From: an uncultured Kiritimatiellota bacterium
GTDB lineage: Bacteria > Verrucomicrobiota > Kiritimatiellia > RFP12 > UBA1067
Length of the DNA stretch: 23,000 bases
Direction: 5' to 3'
Assembly (NCBI GenBank): GCA_934654805.1
Contig: CAKUGW010000043.1
Span: forward strand, 1-23,000
Part shown: positions 16,456 to 23,000 of the stretch, piece by piece
Layout: each line of letters starts with the position of its first letter
How positions within the stretch are numbered: position 1 is the stretch's first letter
Translations under genes and position numbers: made by a program
Notes under the pieces: model-generated
The model's database searches: none
The model's input: only the letters and a program-made list of their open reading frames with translations
What the model was told of the DNA's origin: nothing

Positions 16456-16461
16456 ATTATA
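16456..16461 (-). promoter_or_regulatory. Extended -10 promoter of the SWIM gene
   Basis: The minus strand reads GGATTTGGTATAATTCGCG: perfect TATAAT with TGG extension. The ATG at 16432 is only 24 bases from the box, so the leader is about 17 bases and just holds the ribosome site. Confidence 0.7.
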
Positions 16462-16519
16462 CCAAATCCCCGTCCTGCGCGGCATCTTATGACAGACCTC
16501 ACTGTGGAAAGCGAACACC

Positions 16520-16557
16520 CCCTTACCTCCGCATTTATATAAATGCGAGGGTAAGGG
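16520..16557. repeat. 38-base near-perfect palindrome, left copy
   Basis: The core GCATTTATATAAATGC at 16531-16546 is a perfect palindrome. The arms extend to 19 bases each with one mismatch and one G-T pair (CCCTTACCTCC ... GAGGGTAAGGG). The same core and the GAGGGTA flank recur at 19333-19360. It lies between the primase-helicase stop codon (16611) and the SWIM promoter. No poly-T tract follows on either side, so a simple intrinsic terminator is not the obvious reading. Confidence 0.9.
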
Positions 16558-16610
16558 CAGAACCGAAAAGATTGCCGTCATTCAAGAGGAACAGGCTTGT
16601 CGCGAAACCT

Positions 16611-19141
16611 TTACCGTATCTTACATTCAATGAACGCCAGCGTTTCGTCCAGGCGGGCGCAGACATCTTCCGCCAGCAGGCGGACGACGCGGTAGCCGTT
16701 CCGCTGAAGGAACCAGTCCTCGCGCCGTGCCCGGCGATACGCATCGAGATCGGACAACTCGGCAGACACGTCCAGCATGACCGCCAGCTTGTGCGCGGCA
16801 TCCAGGAGATCAGCCTCGACAGAGGGATTGGCCCCGCAGAGGATGGGCAACCGTTCGCCCAGACGAAACACCCCCTTCGTCCCAGCGCGAGACTCAAGCC
16901 GTTCGAACAGGAACTTCGCAACAGCCGCCCGTGCAGTCGGGCGTCCACGGATTCCGTCGTTCAGGTCGAACTGCAACGTCGCGTAGACGAACAGGTTCGC
17001 GAGCGCTTCATCAACGCCCTCGCGGCAAAGGCGGCGCACGCTGTCCGCAAACGTCTCCTTCCAGTGCGGCACGGACGGAAGCGGAACGGAAACGGGCCAT
17101 CCATCGTCCGCCCCAACCGGCACCACGACCTTGTAGCCGATGGCCTCGTATCCCTTGGCGCGGCGATCATACATCCGCGCACAGACGGCGACATTCAAGT
17201 CCATGTAGTCGTAGATGCGCACCTCGCGCTTGCCGTCGTGCAGACGGTGGAGCCGTCCGGCAAACTGCGTCAACCGTCCCTTCCACGAAATCGGCGAAGC
17301 AAGGAAAAGCGTATCAAGGCGGGCATCGTCGAAGCCCTCGCCGAGGAAAGAGCCCGTCGCCAAGATGACGCGCGGGTCCGAATCCGGTATTGCCTGAAGC
17401 CGTTCACGCACATCCTTAAGCTGCCGTCGCCCCATGCCACCCAGAAGGAGGACCACGTGCCGGACCTTTCCCTTCAGTGCTTCCGCGAAGCCCTCGACCT
17501 GTTCGCGACGGTCGCTCAGGACAACGGGCGAACGCCCCTCATCCACGGAAGAAAGCACATCCTGTACGATCTGCCGATTACGTGCCGCATCGGCAACCAA
17601 GGCCCTGCACAAGTCGGAATAATCCACACGTCCGTCTTCGCCAACTTCCCCGACTGGCATCCGAAAGGCCGTCGGGCGCACGTAGACGAGATGGTCAAAC
17701 GGCTCACGCTTCGCCAAGGTCCTGGGATCGACGCGATGGCGAACGGGTCCGCACTGCATCATGATCAGCGGATGCCGTCCGTCCACTGCAACTGCAGCTG
17801 ACGGCGATTGACGAGAACCAACGTGTTGACCTTCCGTTCGGCAATCATGTAGGCGGCGACAACCGTCTTGCCGAACGCCGTTCCCGCCGCCAGAATACCG
17901 CTGTCGAACTTCTTCAGTTCCATGGCGGCCGCTTTCTGCTCCAATCGAAGCGCGCCTTGGAACGCCAGTTCGATCGGAACGCCGCCAAAACGTTTGTCCT
18001 CCACGACGGGGTTCATCCCCTCCGCCTTCAAGGTCCGCAAGGCCCCCTCAAGGCAACCGCGCGGCAACTGGAGGAAGCGATCGCCGTTCAAGGCCCGCGA
18101 GATGACCCGTGGCGTCCCGTAGACGGAATACTTCATCCGCTGTCGTTTGCAGAACTCTGGATTGACGAACGACGCCAATCCGATCAGCAGGCTTCGAAGT
18201 CTCGGCGTCAATTCCCGTTGTTCAATGTAGACGCGGTTTGCAAGGACGACCTTCACGTCTGCGACGCAGGCCCGTTCCGAGGTTGCCGCTGGTCTCTCGC
18301 CCGTTGACCACAACGGCAGAAAGAATTCCCACGGACGTTCCGAATCGGCGACGGTCTGTGGTTGTGGCAACAAGAGCCGATGTTCGCCACGTGCCTTTCG
18401 CAAAAGACTTTCAAGCGCTGCGAGATCGACTTTCGCGACAGATGACAGATAGGCCCATTGATCCGCATAGGGCACCCAGTCATCGTCGACAAAGACGCTG
18501 TTGTCAGTCTTGCGCGGCTCCGCCTGCAGCGGCAAGGCCACCAAGCTGCCGAAGCCACCCTTCGGCAAGGTGTCCTGATTGGGGATGATACGGTCATACG
18601 AATCAAGCCCGACCTCCGGGTGTTCCTCCAGGACAAGCGTCAGTACATACGTCAACGCTTCGCGAACACCTTTGGCCGGAACAGGCGATTGGAAGAACAG
18701 CCACAGATGGGCTCCACGGCCCGAACGGGATCTCTCGAGGGCGACCGGAAGCCCCATCGCCCGCATCTTTCGCGCGACACGAAGCGCATCGCGGCGCCAG
18801 GCCGATGCGTCAAAGTCGACGACCGCCAGACGCACGGTCTCGTCCGCCGCCATCGGATAGACGCCCATGACAAACGGCTTCATCGCGCTGTCCCGTCCAC
18901 GCAGGTGCCAGCGCACCACCTCGTCCGAAACCGGCACATGTTCCCGCGCCGGACATTCCCCGCACTTCTTATGCTGCTTCAGCACACATCCGGAGCCCCA
19001 CAGGTTACGACAGCAGGGAGAATAGCCGGACGTCCCCTTCTTCGGGTTCTCGTAGCGGCGCGCGAAGACAGCCTCGCGTCCGGCAAAGAGCGAGCGGAAG
19101 AACCGGATCTTCTCGGCGTTCGATGCGTTCCGGTCAATCAT
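16611..19141 (-). pseudogene. Disrupted TOTE-type primase-helicase-nuclease gene
   Basis: The N-terminal part (19141-17765) starts MIDRNASNAEKIRFFRSLFAG, has a Cys cluster (C43, C44, C52, C60, C63) and an archaeo-eukaryotic primase domain with VVDFDAS (D109, D111), SGRGAHLWLFF (H145) and GFGSLVALPLQ. This domain type is annotated in family databases as belonging to TOTE conflict systems. A superfamily 2 helicase follows with Walker A AAGTAFGKT (K425) and LVLVNRRQLQLQW, then stops at WTDGIR. The C-terminal part is in another frame (about 17775-16611): DGRHPLIMMQCGPVRHRV, motif V SFLGEGFDD, motif VI QFAGRLHRLHDGK, and a DUF559/VSR-like nuclease domain (AYRRARREDWFLQRNGYRVVRLLAEDV). The DExH motif II and motif III are in neither part. 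Beyond the frameshift, a stretch of helicase is therefore missing at the junction near 17765-17790. The intact protein would be well over 850 residues. Confidence 0.85.
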
Positions 19142-19146
19142 GCGAC

Positions 19147-19185
19147 GCGATCCCTTCTTGCGAAAATCTTGTCAACAGGGATCGC
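19147..19185 (-). promoter_or_regulatory. Inverted repeat covering the ribosome site of the primase-helicase gene
   Basis: GCGATCCC (19147-19154) and GGGATCGC (19178-19185) are exact inverted copies separated by 23 bases, ending 6 bases before the ATG at 19141. In the transcript, the downstream arm contains the AAGGGA ribosome site. The structure could act as a DNA operator or hide the ribosome site in a hairpin. Confidence 0.45.
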
Positions 19186-19332
19186 ACATGACACACCCTA
19201 TCACAATCTTTTGCAGCGGCAATTACCGCACCAGCGCAACCCGTTGTGTTTGGTTGAGTCAACAGCATACCCAGCTCTTGTCAAACGACTTCTGTTTTGG
19301 ACATGATCCATTCACCTCGATGTCGGCCATCC

Positions 19333-19360
19333 ACCCTCGCATTTATATAAATGCGAGGGT
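19333..19360. repeat. 28-base perfect palindrome, right copy
   Basis: Arms ACCCTCGCATTTAT / ATAAATGCGAGGGT are perfect over 14 bases each. It shares the 16-base core and the flank GAGGGTA with the copy at 16520-16557. The two copies enclose 2.8 kb that contains only the primase-helicase gene and its leader. Confidence 0.9.
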
Positions 19361-19783
19361 ACTGCCGCCCATGAACGCACAAGGCCGTTTGTCTCCGCGC
19401 CTGCGCACTCGCCAGACGGCACGTGCCGCCCTTCGAGATGGGCCAGCCACCCGATCGGCCTATGAGCGACCGCCTACGGCGGAGAAGCGCACCTCACCCG
19501 GCTTACGGTAGGATTCCGGCCCCGGATTCGAAACGAGAGGGCCCGGATACGTGCAATGCCCTTCTTTCGGCAAGGCAACTTACGTTCCATTGCATTCTCG
19601 TTCCATGTCCTCCATCCGGATCACACATCGTTGGCCGGCATCTACGGGCAACGCTTCCCATTTCGGACGGCAGTAGACGAAGACGCCGACGGCTCTGTAT
19701 TTCCGAGCATTTTCTGGCACACAAGACGGGGGACAGGCCCTGTCTTCCTCCGCACATCAAGGCTGGAACCCCGTCTTTCGCCC
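19361..19783. other. Intergenic stretch without a supported gene
   Basis: It lies between the right palindrome and the GH97 stop codon. Open frames are present on both strands, but none has a ribosome site or a recognisable domain. The only structured element is a GGGGGACAGGCCCTGTC sequence at 19729-19745, an inverted relative of the repeats at 22320-22434. It could hold a decayed gene, but I see no homology to support that. Confidence 0.5.
19729..19745 (-). repeat. GGGACAGGCCC repeat, inverted copy
   Basis: GGGGGACAGGCCCTGTC on the plus strand is the reverse complement type of the GGGGCCTGTCCCC elements at 22320-22434. It also contains its own dyad, GACAGG-CCTGTC. It lies just downstream of the GH97 gene, 39 bases beyond its stop codon. 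Confidence 0.6.
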
Positions 19784-21883
19784 TCAGCGCCTCTTCGTGA
19801 AGACCGCGAGGGCGCCGCCCTCGTCGCAGAGGGCGAAGCGCACCGTCTCGCCCCGGCGCACCGTCCGCGACGTGCAGGCGATGGCCTTCGCGTCCGTCGG
19901 CGTCCGCACGGGGTCGTCCGCGTAGGCGGCCATCGTCCACTCCCCCGCGCCGAGGAAGTCGAGCGTCAGCGCCAGCTCGCGCCGCCGCACCGTCGTCGCC
20001 GCGTAGTAGAGGCGGCCGTCGAACGCCTCGCGCAGGACGGCGCAGTACTCCCCGCACTTGCCCTCCACCGGGCGCGTGTCCCGCCACGCCGCCGGCAGGC
20101 CGCGCAGCGCCTCGACGCCGTCCGCCCCGCGATACCGCTCCGGCGCGTCGCAGAGCGTCATGAGCGGCGAGTCGAACTGCACGCACTGCGCGAGCGCGTG
20201 GGCGCGCGTGCCCATCTCCTCCGCCCAGTGCGGGCAGCGGTCGGTCTCGTCGCCGTAGCGGTGGCCCTTCGCGACCTGCGGCACGAAGTCCTTCGAGAAG
20301 ACGTTTGCGAACGAGCCGGGCGTGAAGTCCGCCGGGCCGAGGAGGAAGCGCGTGAACGGCAGCGCCGCGCAGACCTCCGGCGTCGTCTTCTTCCTGAAGA
20401 TGTTCATCTCGTTGCCGCAGACGGCCTCGCGCGTGACCATGTTCGGCCACGTGCGCTCGCCGCCCGTGGACTTGAACGAGCCGTGGAAGTTCACCATGAT
20501 CCGCCGCCTCGCCGCCGCGCGGCAGACCCGCTCGCACCAGTCCACCATCTCCTGGTCCTGCCGCTCCAGGAAGTCCGTCTTCACGCCGACGGCGCCCCAG
20601 TCCGCGAGCCGCGCGAACGTCTCCTCGATGCCGACGGACTCGATCTCCATCCAGTGGATCCAGAGCCAGATCCCGACGCCCTTCGCCTTCGCGTACGCGA
20701 CGATCCGCGCGAGGTCGAATCCCCTGCGGGGCCGGAGCGGCACGTTCGGCCCGTGGTTCGGGCGGCGCGCGAAACCGTACCAGCCGCCATCGACCGTGTG
20801 GTAGGGCCAGCCCATCTCGGCGGCGAAGTCGACGAGCGCGAGCGTCCGCTCCGTCGAGAGCGAGTTGTTGGACTCCGCCCACCAGTCCCACGACGAGGCG
20901 CCGGGCCTCACGAACGAGAAGTCGAGCGACGGGTCGGGCGGCGGGTTGAGGCTCGCGATGAGGTCGTTCTTCCTGAGGAGGTCCGTCTCGTCGTCGCCGA
21001 CGAGCGCGACGCGCCACGGGCTTTGCGCCGGCGTCGTCGCGATGACGGCGACGGACGGGTCGGCGGCGGGGGTCGGCGGCAGCTTCGCGAGCGCGGCGCG
21101 GAGCGTCGCCGCGCCGTCGCCCGCCGCGCGGAAGTTCATCCCCGCCCAGCCGGAGAGCGCCGCCTCGCAGAGCGCGAGCGTCGCGCCCTGCGTCTCGACG
21201 AGGACGGGCATCCCGACGTACTTCTTCGGGTCGACCGCCGCGAGCGGTCCCCTCGTGTACGGCTCCTCCTGCGGGTCGCGTTCCGTCGCGCAGGCCGTCG
21301 TCCACGCCTGCGCGTCCGCCGCGAACCGCCACTCCGTCAGCTCGTCCGTGAGCGCGAAGCCGTCGAACGCCGCCTGCTCGGGGAAGGCGTAGCGGAACGC
21401 GACGCCCTCGTCGTAGGCTCGGAAGACGAGCGCCATCCGGCGCGGCAGCCGCTCGACGACCGTCTGTCCGAGGCCGACGCGCACCGCCCGCGCCTCCGCC
21501 TCTTCCAGCTCGACCGCCATCTCGTTGAAGTGGTCGCGCACCGTCTCGCGCCGCGAGAGCCGCGTCGTCCACGTCGTGTCGGACGACGCGCGGCGGACGT
21601 TCCGCACCCGCATCTCGGCGAGACGCTCCGCGCCCTTCTCCAGCGGACTCCCCACGGCGAACGCGACACCGAGCCGCGAGGGGTGGACGAGCGTCCGCCC
21701 GTCGCGCGCGAGCGACCAGCGCATCCCGGCCTCGTCCGTCTCGAACGCGAGCGACAGCCTCCCGTCCGGCGAGGCGACGCTCAGTGCCGCCGCCGCAGCG
21801 TCCGAGCCGCAAAGGCCGAGCGCCAGCGCGACGGCGGCCACCAACAGTTTTCCGATGTTCATCGTGTTCATTTTCATTTGCAT
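19784..21883 (-). CDS. Secreted GH97-family glycoside hydrolase, probable retaining alpha-galactosidase type
   Basis: This is a 699-residue protein with a signal peptide (NIGKLLVAAVALALGLCGSDAAA, to about residue 32). The N-terminal beta-sandwich starts LSVASPDGRLSLAFETDEAG, typical of GH97. The catalytic barrel carries RPGASSWDWWAES, TVDGGWYG, GVGIWLWIHW, WGAVGVKTDFLERQDQEMVDW, VNFHGSFKSTGGERTWPN and REAVCGNEMN. D437 in KTDFL stands at the nucleophile position of retaining GH97 alpha-galactosidases, and E492 is a likely acid/base. Inverting SusB-like alpha-glucosidases lack that Asp. It would remove alpha-linked galactose outside the cytoplasm. Several ATGs cluster at the start (21883, 21877, 21868, 21862); 21862 also gives a complete signal peptide. 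It neighbours a sialidase-like gene on the same strand. Confidence 0.9.
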   Translation of the reverse strand: MQMKMNTMNIGKLLVAAVALALGLCGSDAAAAALSVASPDGRLSLAFETDEAGMRWSLARDGRTLVHPSRLGVAFAVGSPLEKGAERLAEMRVRNVRRASSDTTWTTRLSRRETVRDHFNEMAVELEEAEARAVRVGLGQTVVERLPRRMALVFRAYDEGVAFRYAFPEQAAFDGFALTDELTEWRFAADAQAWTTACATERDPQEEPYTRGPLAAVDPKKYVGMPVLVETQGATLALCEAALSGWAGMNFRAAGDGAATLRAALAKLPPTPAADPSVAVIATTPAQSPWRVALVGDDETDLLRKNDLIASLNPPPDPSLDFSFVRPGASSWDWWAESNNSLSTERTLALVDFAAEMGWPYHTVDGGWYGFARRPNHGPNVPLRPRRGFDLARIVAYAKAKGVGIWLWIHWMEIESVGIEETFARLADWGAVGVKTDFLERQDQEMVDWCERVCRAAARRRIMVNFHGSFKSTGGERTWPNMVTREAVCGNEMNIFRKKTTPEVCAALPFTRFLLGPADFTPGSFANVFSKDFVPQVAKGHRYGDETDRCPHWAEEMGTRAHALAQCVQFDSPLMTLCDAPERYRGADGVEALRGLPAAWRDTRPVEGKCGEYCAVLREAFDGRLYYAATTVRRRELALTLDFLGAGEWTMAAYADDPVRTPTDAKAIACTSRTVRRGETVRFALCDEGGALAVFTKRR

Positions 21884-21900
21884 TTCATTTTACCTGTTTT

Positions 21901-21928
21901 CATTTCTCACTTCACATTTCTCACTTCT
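21901..21928 (-). repeat. Two tandem 14-base repeats upstream of the GH97 gene
   Basis: CATTTCTCACTTCA is followed directly by CATTTCTCACTTCT, 13 of 14 bases identical. On the transcribed strand this reads GAAGTGAGAAATG twice, ending 17 bases before the GH97 start at 21883. It lies in the probable leader. Confidence 0.75.
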
Positions 21929-22052
21929 CCATTAGCATCCCATTCGCTCATTGCGTTCGCAATGGGATGAATGTTTAGCGTTGCAACTGGCGGCGTAATC
22001 CTGTAACCTACAGGCTTATGCAAAAACAAACACCACCAGAAGCAACGAAGAC

Positions 22053-22082
22053 AGTATACCCTATCCTCCGGCAGATAGTCAA
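22053..22082 (-). promoter_or_regulatory. Possible sigma70-type promoter upstream of GH97
   Basis: On the minus strand TTGACT is followed after 18 bases by TATACT, each one base from consensus. It points toward the GH97 gene, with a leader of about 160 bases that includes the tandem 14-base repeat. It differs from the TGGTATAAT promoters elsewhere in the window and may have come with the inserted debris to its right. Confidence 0.45.
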
Positions 22083-22179
22083 CCTCATCCCGCCGAATGT
22101 TTTTCATGCGTTTATAAAATCCGTCAGCCCACGACACAAACCATCTTTGAGATCTGATAGTGCCGCTTGGGTCTGTAAC

Positions 22180-22309
22180 TTGCCTATAGCGGGCCTTCTC
22201 GGAAGTATCGACGAAAAGATCGAGCTGAACCGCAAGAAGATCGCCGAACTGGAGGCGTTGGCGAAGACGATTTATGACTACTGGTTCGTGCAATTTGATT
22301 TCCTATACA
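22180..22309 (+). pseudogene. hsdS: Remnant of a type I restriction specificity subunit (HsdS)
   Basis: In the plus frame the segment LLGSIDEKIELNRKKIAELEALAKTIYDYWFVQFDF is characteristic of the conserved helical region that follows a target-recognition domain in HsdS. In HsdS these helices pair the two recognition domains and contact HsdM. The match begins abruptly after an unrelated upstream frame and ends in LYKGQAGPVPRK, where the first GGGGCCTGTCCCC repeat begins. No HsdM or HsdR is present. This is a fragment of about 43 residues, not a working gene. Confidence 0.75.
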
Positions 22310-22319
22310 AGGGTCAAGC

Positions 22320-22434
22320 GGGGCCTGTCCCCAGGAAAACGACAGCTAACTGCGCAGAAGCTGCTTTTTATTTGCATTTTTCGCAACTGGCTTGGGGGCC
22401 TGTCCCCAGAAAGCCGGGGGCCTGTCCCCAGGAA
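22320..22434 (+). repeat. Three copies of GGGGCCTGTCCCCAGRAA
   Basis: Copies lie at about 22320-22336, 22394-22412 and 22416-22434; the last two are nearly adjacent. Each contains a GGGGCCTGTCCCC dyad (GGGG-CCTGT-CCCC) that could form a short hairpin. An inverted relative is at 19729-19745. They fill the gap between the HsdS remnant and the sialidase gene. They look like a short dispersed repeat of the REP kind; I cannot see an associated transposase. Confidence 0.75.
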
Positions 22435-22440
22435 GCCGTG

Positions 22441-22926
22441 TCAGCGCGCGCTTCGAGGCGCGGATGGTTGCGCGCGATGGGGGACGGACGCGGACGTCAC
22501 GACAACCGCCGCATTGGACGGCGTTCCCGTATACCACGCGCAGACGTCCGACCGCCCGTGAAGCCGCGTGACGTTCACGTTGCCGGCATCGTAGTTTCGC
22601 GGCTCGAAGCCCTCGGCGAGGACCTCCGGCTCCGGCCAGGCCGTCGGGTTGTCGAAGACGTCCATCGCGCGCGCAACGCGCCGCTTGAGCCGACGCGCGC
22701 CGCGCTGGTAGTAGTAGTTCGCGACAAGCCCCGTGCGCGCGTCATAGACGAGGCTCGGCGTCGACTCGTGCACGTCGCCGATGTTCGTCCGCGCCTTCTT
22801 CCACGTACGGCCGCCGTCCGCGCTCGTGACCTGGAACTGGGGGCCAAGCCCCTGCTCGCAGCGTCCGACGATCAGCAGTTTCCCGTCGCCGAGCGAGACG
22901 AGGGACGGCTCCGTCACCCAGTCCTT
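22441..22926 (-). pseudogene. 3' exon of a sialidase-like (BNR/Asp-box) gene interrupted by a group II intron
   Basis: The frame reads KDWVTEPSLVSLGDGKLLIVGR, then an Asp-box TSADGGRTWKK, then ESTPSLVYDARTGLVANYYYQRG and CAWYTGTPSNAAVVVTSASV, ending at the TGA at 22441. This is the layout of the C-terminal blades of a bacterial exo-alpha-sialidase (GH33-type beta propeller). Asp-boxes lie in propeller turns. About 160 residues are present. The upstream part is cut off at 22927, where group II intron sequence begins, and should continue beyond the window. If the intron splices, the gene may be functional; otherwise it is broken. The last residues (PHRAQPSAPRSAR) look non-conserved. The product would probably be secreted; its signal peptide lies outside the window. 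Confidence 0.75.
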
Positions 22927-23000
22927 GTAGAGTAGAGACCCACGCCTCGGCTTCGCCGATGCGACTTCCCCCTCATCAAACCGGACGTGCGGATTTCCCG
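22927..23000 (-). mobile_element. 3' end of a group II intron (domains V-VI), running off the window
   Basis: On the minus strand the sequence CCGCACGTCCGGTTTGATGA followed by GGGG matches the 3' half of group II intron domain V, with a GAAA loop just before it (CGGGAAATCCGC). The partner strand (expected GAGCCGGATGCG) would lie just beyond position 23000. Domain VI follows (CGGCGAAGCCG ... GTGGGTCTCTACTCTAC). The likely 3' splice site is after CTCTAC at 22927/22926, where the sialidase frame resumes. Translated in that frame, the intron gives GNPHVRFDEGEVASAKPRRG, which I judge to be translated domain V/VI rather than protein. The intron's reverse transcriptase, if any, is outside the window. 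Confidence 0.75.

Noticed and set aside
17765..17786. Programmed frameshift joining the two helicase parts
   Set aside because: Motifs II and III are absent from both frames, so a frameshift alone would not restore the enzyme.
19503..21970. Long open frames of about 770-800 residues on both strands over the GH97 gene
   Set aside because: They are Arg/Ala/Gly-rich shadows caused by high GC; only the 19784-21883 frame shows family motifs and a signal peptide.
21907..22293. A 128-residue minus-strand protein upstream of GH97
   Set aside because: It has no ribosome site or recognisable domain and lies antisense to the HsdS remnant.
22018..22935. A 305-residue plus-strand protein
   Set aside because: Only residues about 55-97 match a known family (HsdS). 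The rest runs through repeats and antisense to the sialidase gene.
22915..23000. Protein sequence GNPHVRFDEGEV... as the N-terminal part of the sialidase
   Set aside because: The underlying DNA matches group II intron domains V and VI, and the peptide resembles no part of a sialidase.

Overview
The window looks like chromosomal DNA of a GC-rich, free-living or gut-type bacterium of the PVC group. My best guess is Kiritimatiellota or a related Verrucomicrobiota lineage. This is an inference from secreted proteins with a C-terminal 'YELISTTGL...W...RFYRLRV' type domain, a 'DPDGDGQPTYAEYLCGTDP' calcium-loop tail, and a secretome of proteases and glycosidases. It has not been checked against any database. 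Core-type genes are very GC-rich (C10 protease, GH97, SWIM protein). The middle of the window (about 8.9-14.4 kb) is visibly more AT-rich and reads as an accessory island.

Layout. 1-173: divergent promoter pair. 174-4519: two convergent secreted cysteine proteases, a C10 (streptopain/SpeB-like) and a C66 (IdeS/Mac-like) enzyme, whose stop codons overlap. 4616-8494: surface-polysaccharide genes on the minus strand (flippase, GT4, GT2), with ATGA or short overlaps. 8572-9890: a DUF486 membrane protein translationally coupled to a Fic protein. 9945-14352: accessory or defence-type genes: an AlbA_2/ATPase/winged-helix protein with a 7 x 21-bp repeat linker, a membrane-anchored NERD protein with a topoisomerase-type zinc finger, a PD-(D/E)XK nuclease-fold protein, and a RhuM-like regulator with an HKD-like C-terminus. 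14426-16432: SWIM zinc-finger protein. 16611-19141: a TOTE-type primase-helicase-nuclease, broken by an internal deletion and frameshift and bracketed by two copies of one palindrome. 19784-21883: secreted GH97 glycosidase. 22018-22440: debris with a type I restriction HsdS remnant and GGGGCCTGTCCCC repeats. 22441-23000: the 3' part of a sialidase-like gene, interrupted at its upstream side by the 3' end (domains V-VI) of a group II intron that runs off the window.

How it works together. The proteases, GH97 and sialidase fit extracellular breakdown of glycoproteins; the GT/flippase genes fit envelope glycan assembly. Several unrelated genes (C10, C66, AlbA-like, RhuM-like, SWIM, a gene left of the window, and with a variant Fic) are preceded by the same extended -10 element, TTTTGGTATAAT. 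Several copies also share upstream sequence close to GAGGCGGCTGA. Accessory and core genes therefore appear to use the same promoter type. The most unusual items are the broken TOTE gene between twin palindromes, the SpeB-like/IdeS-like protease pair, the group II intron in a sialidase gene, and the nuclease-fold + NERD gene pair.
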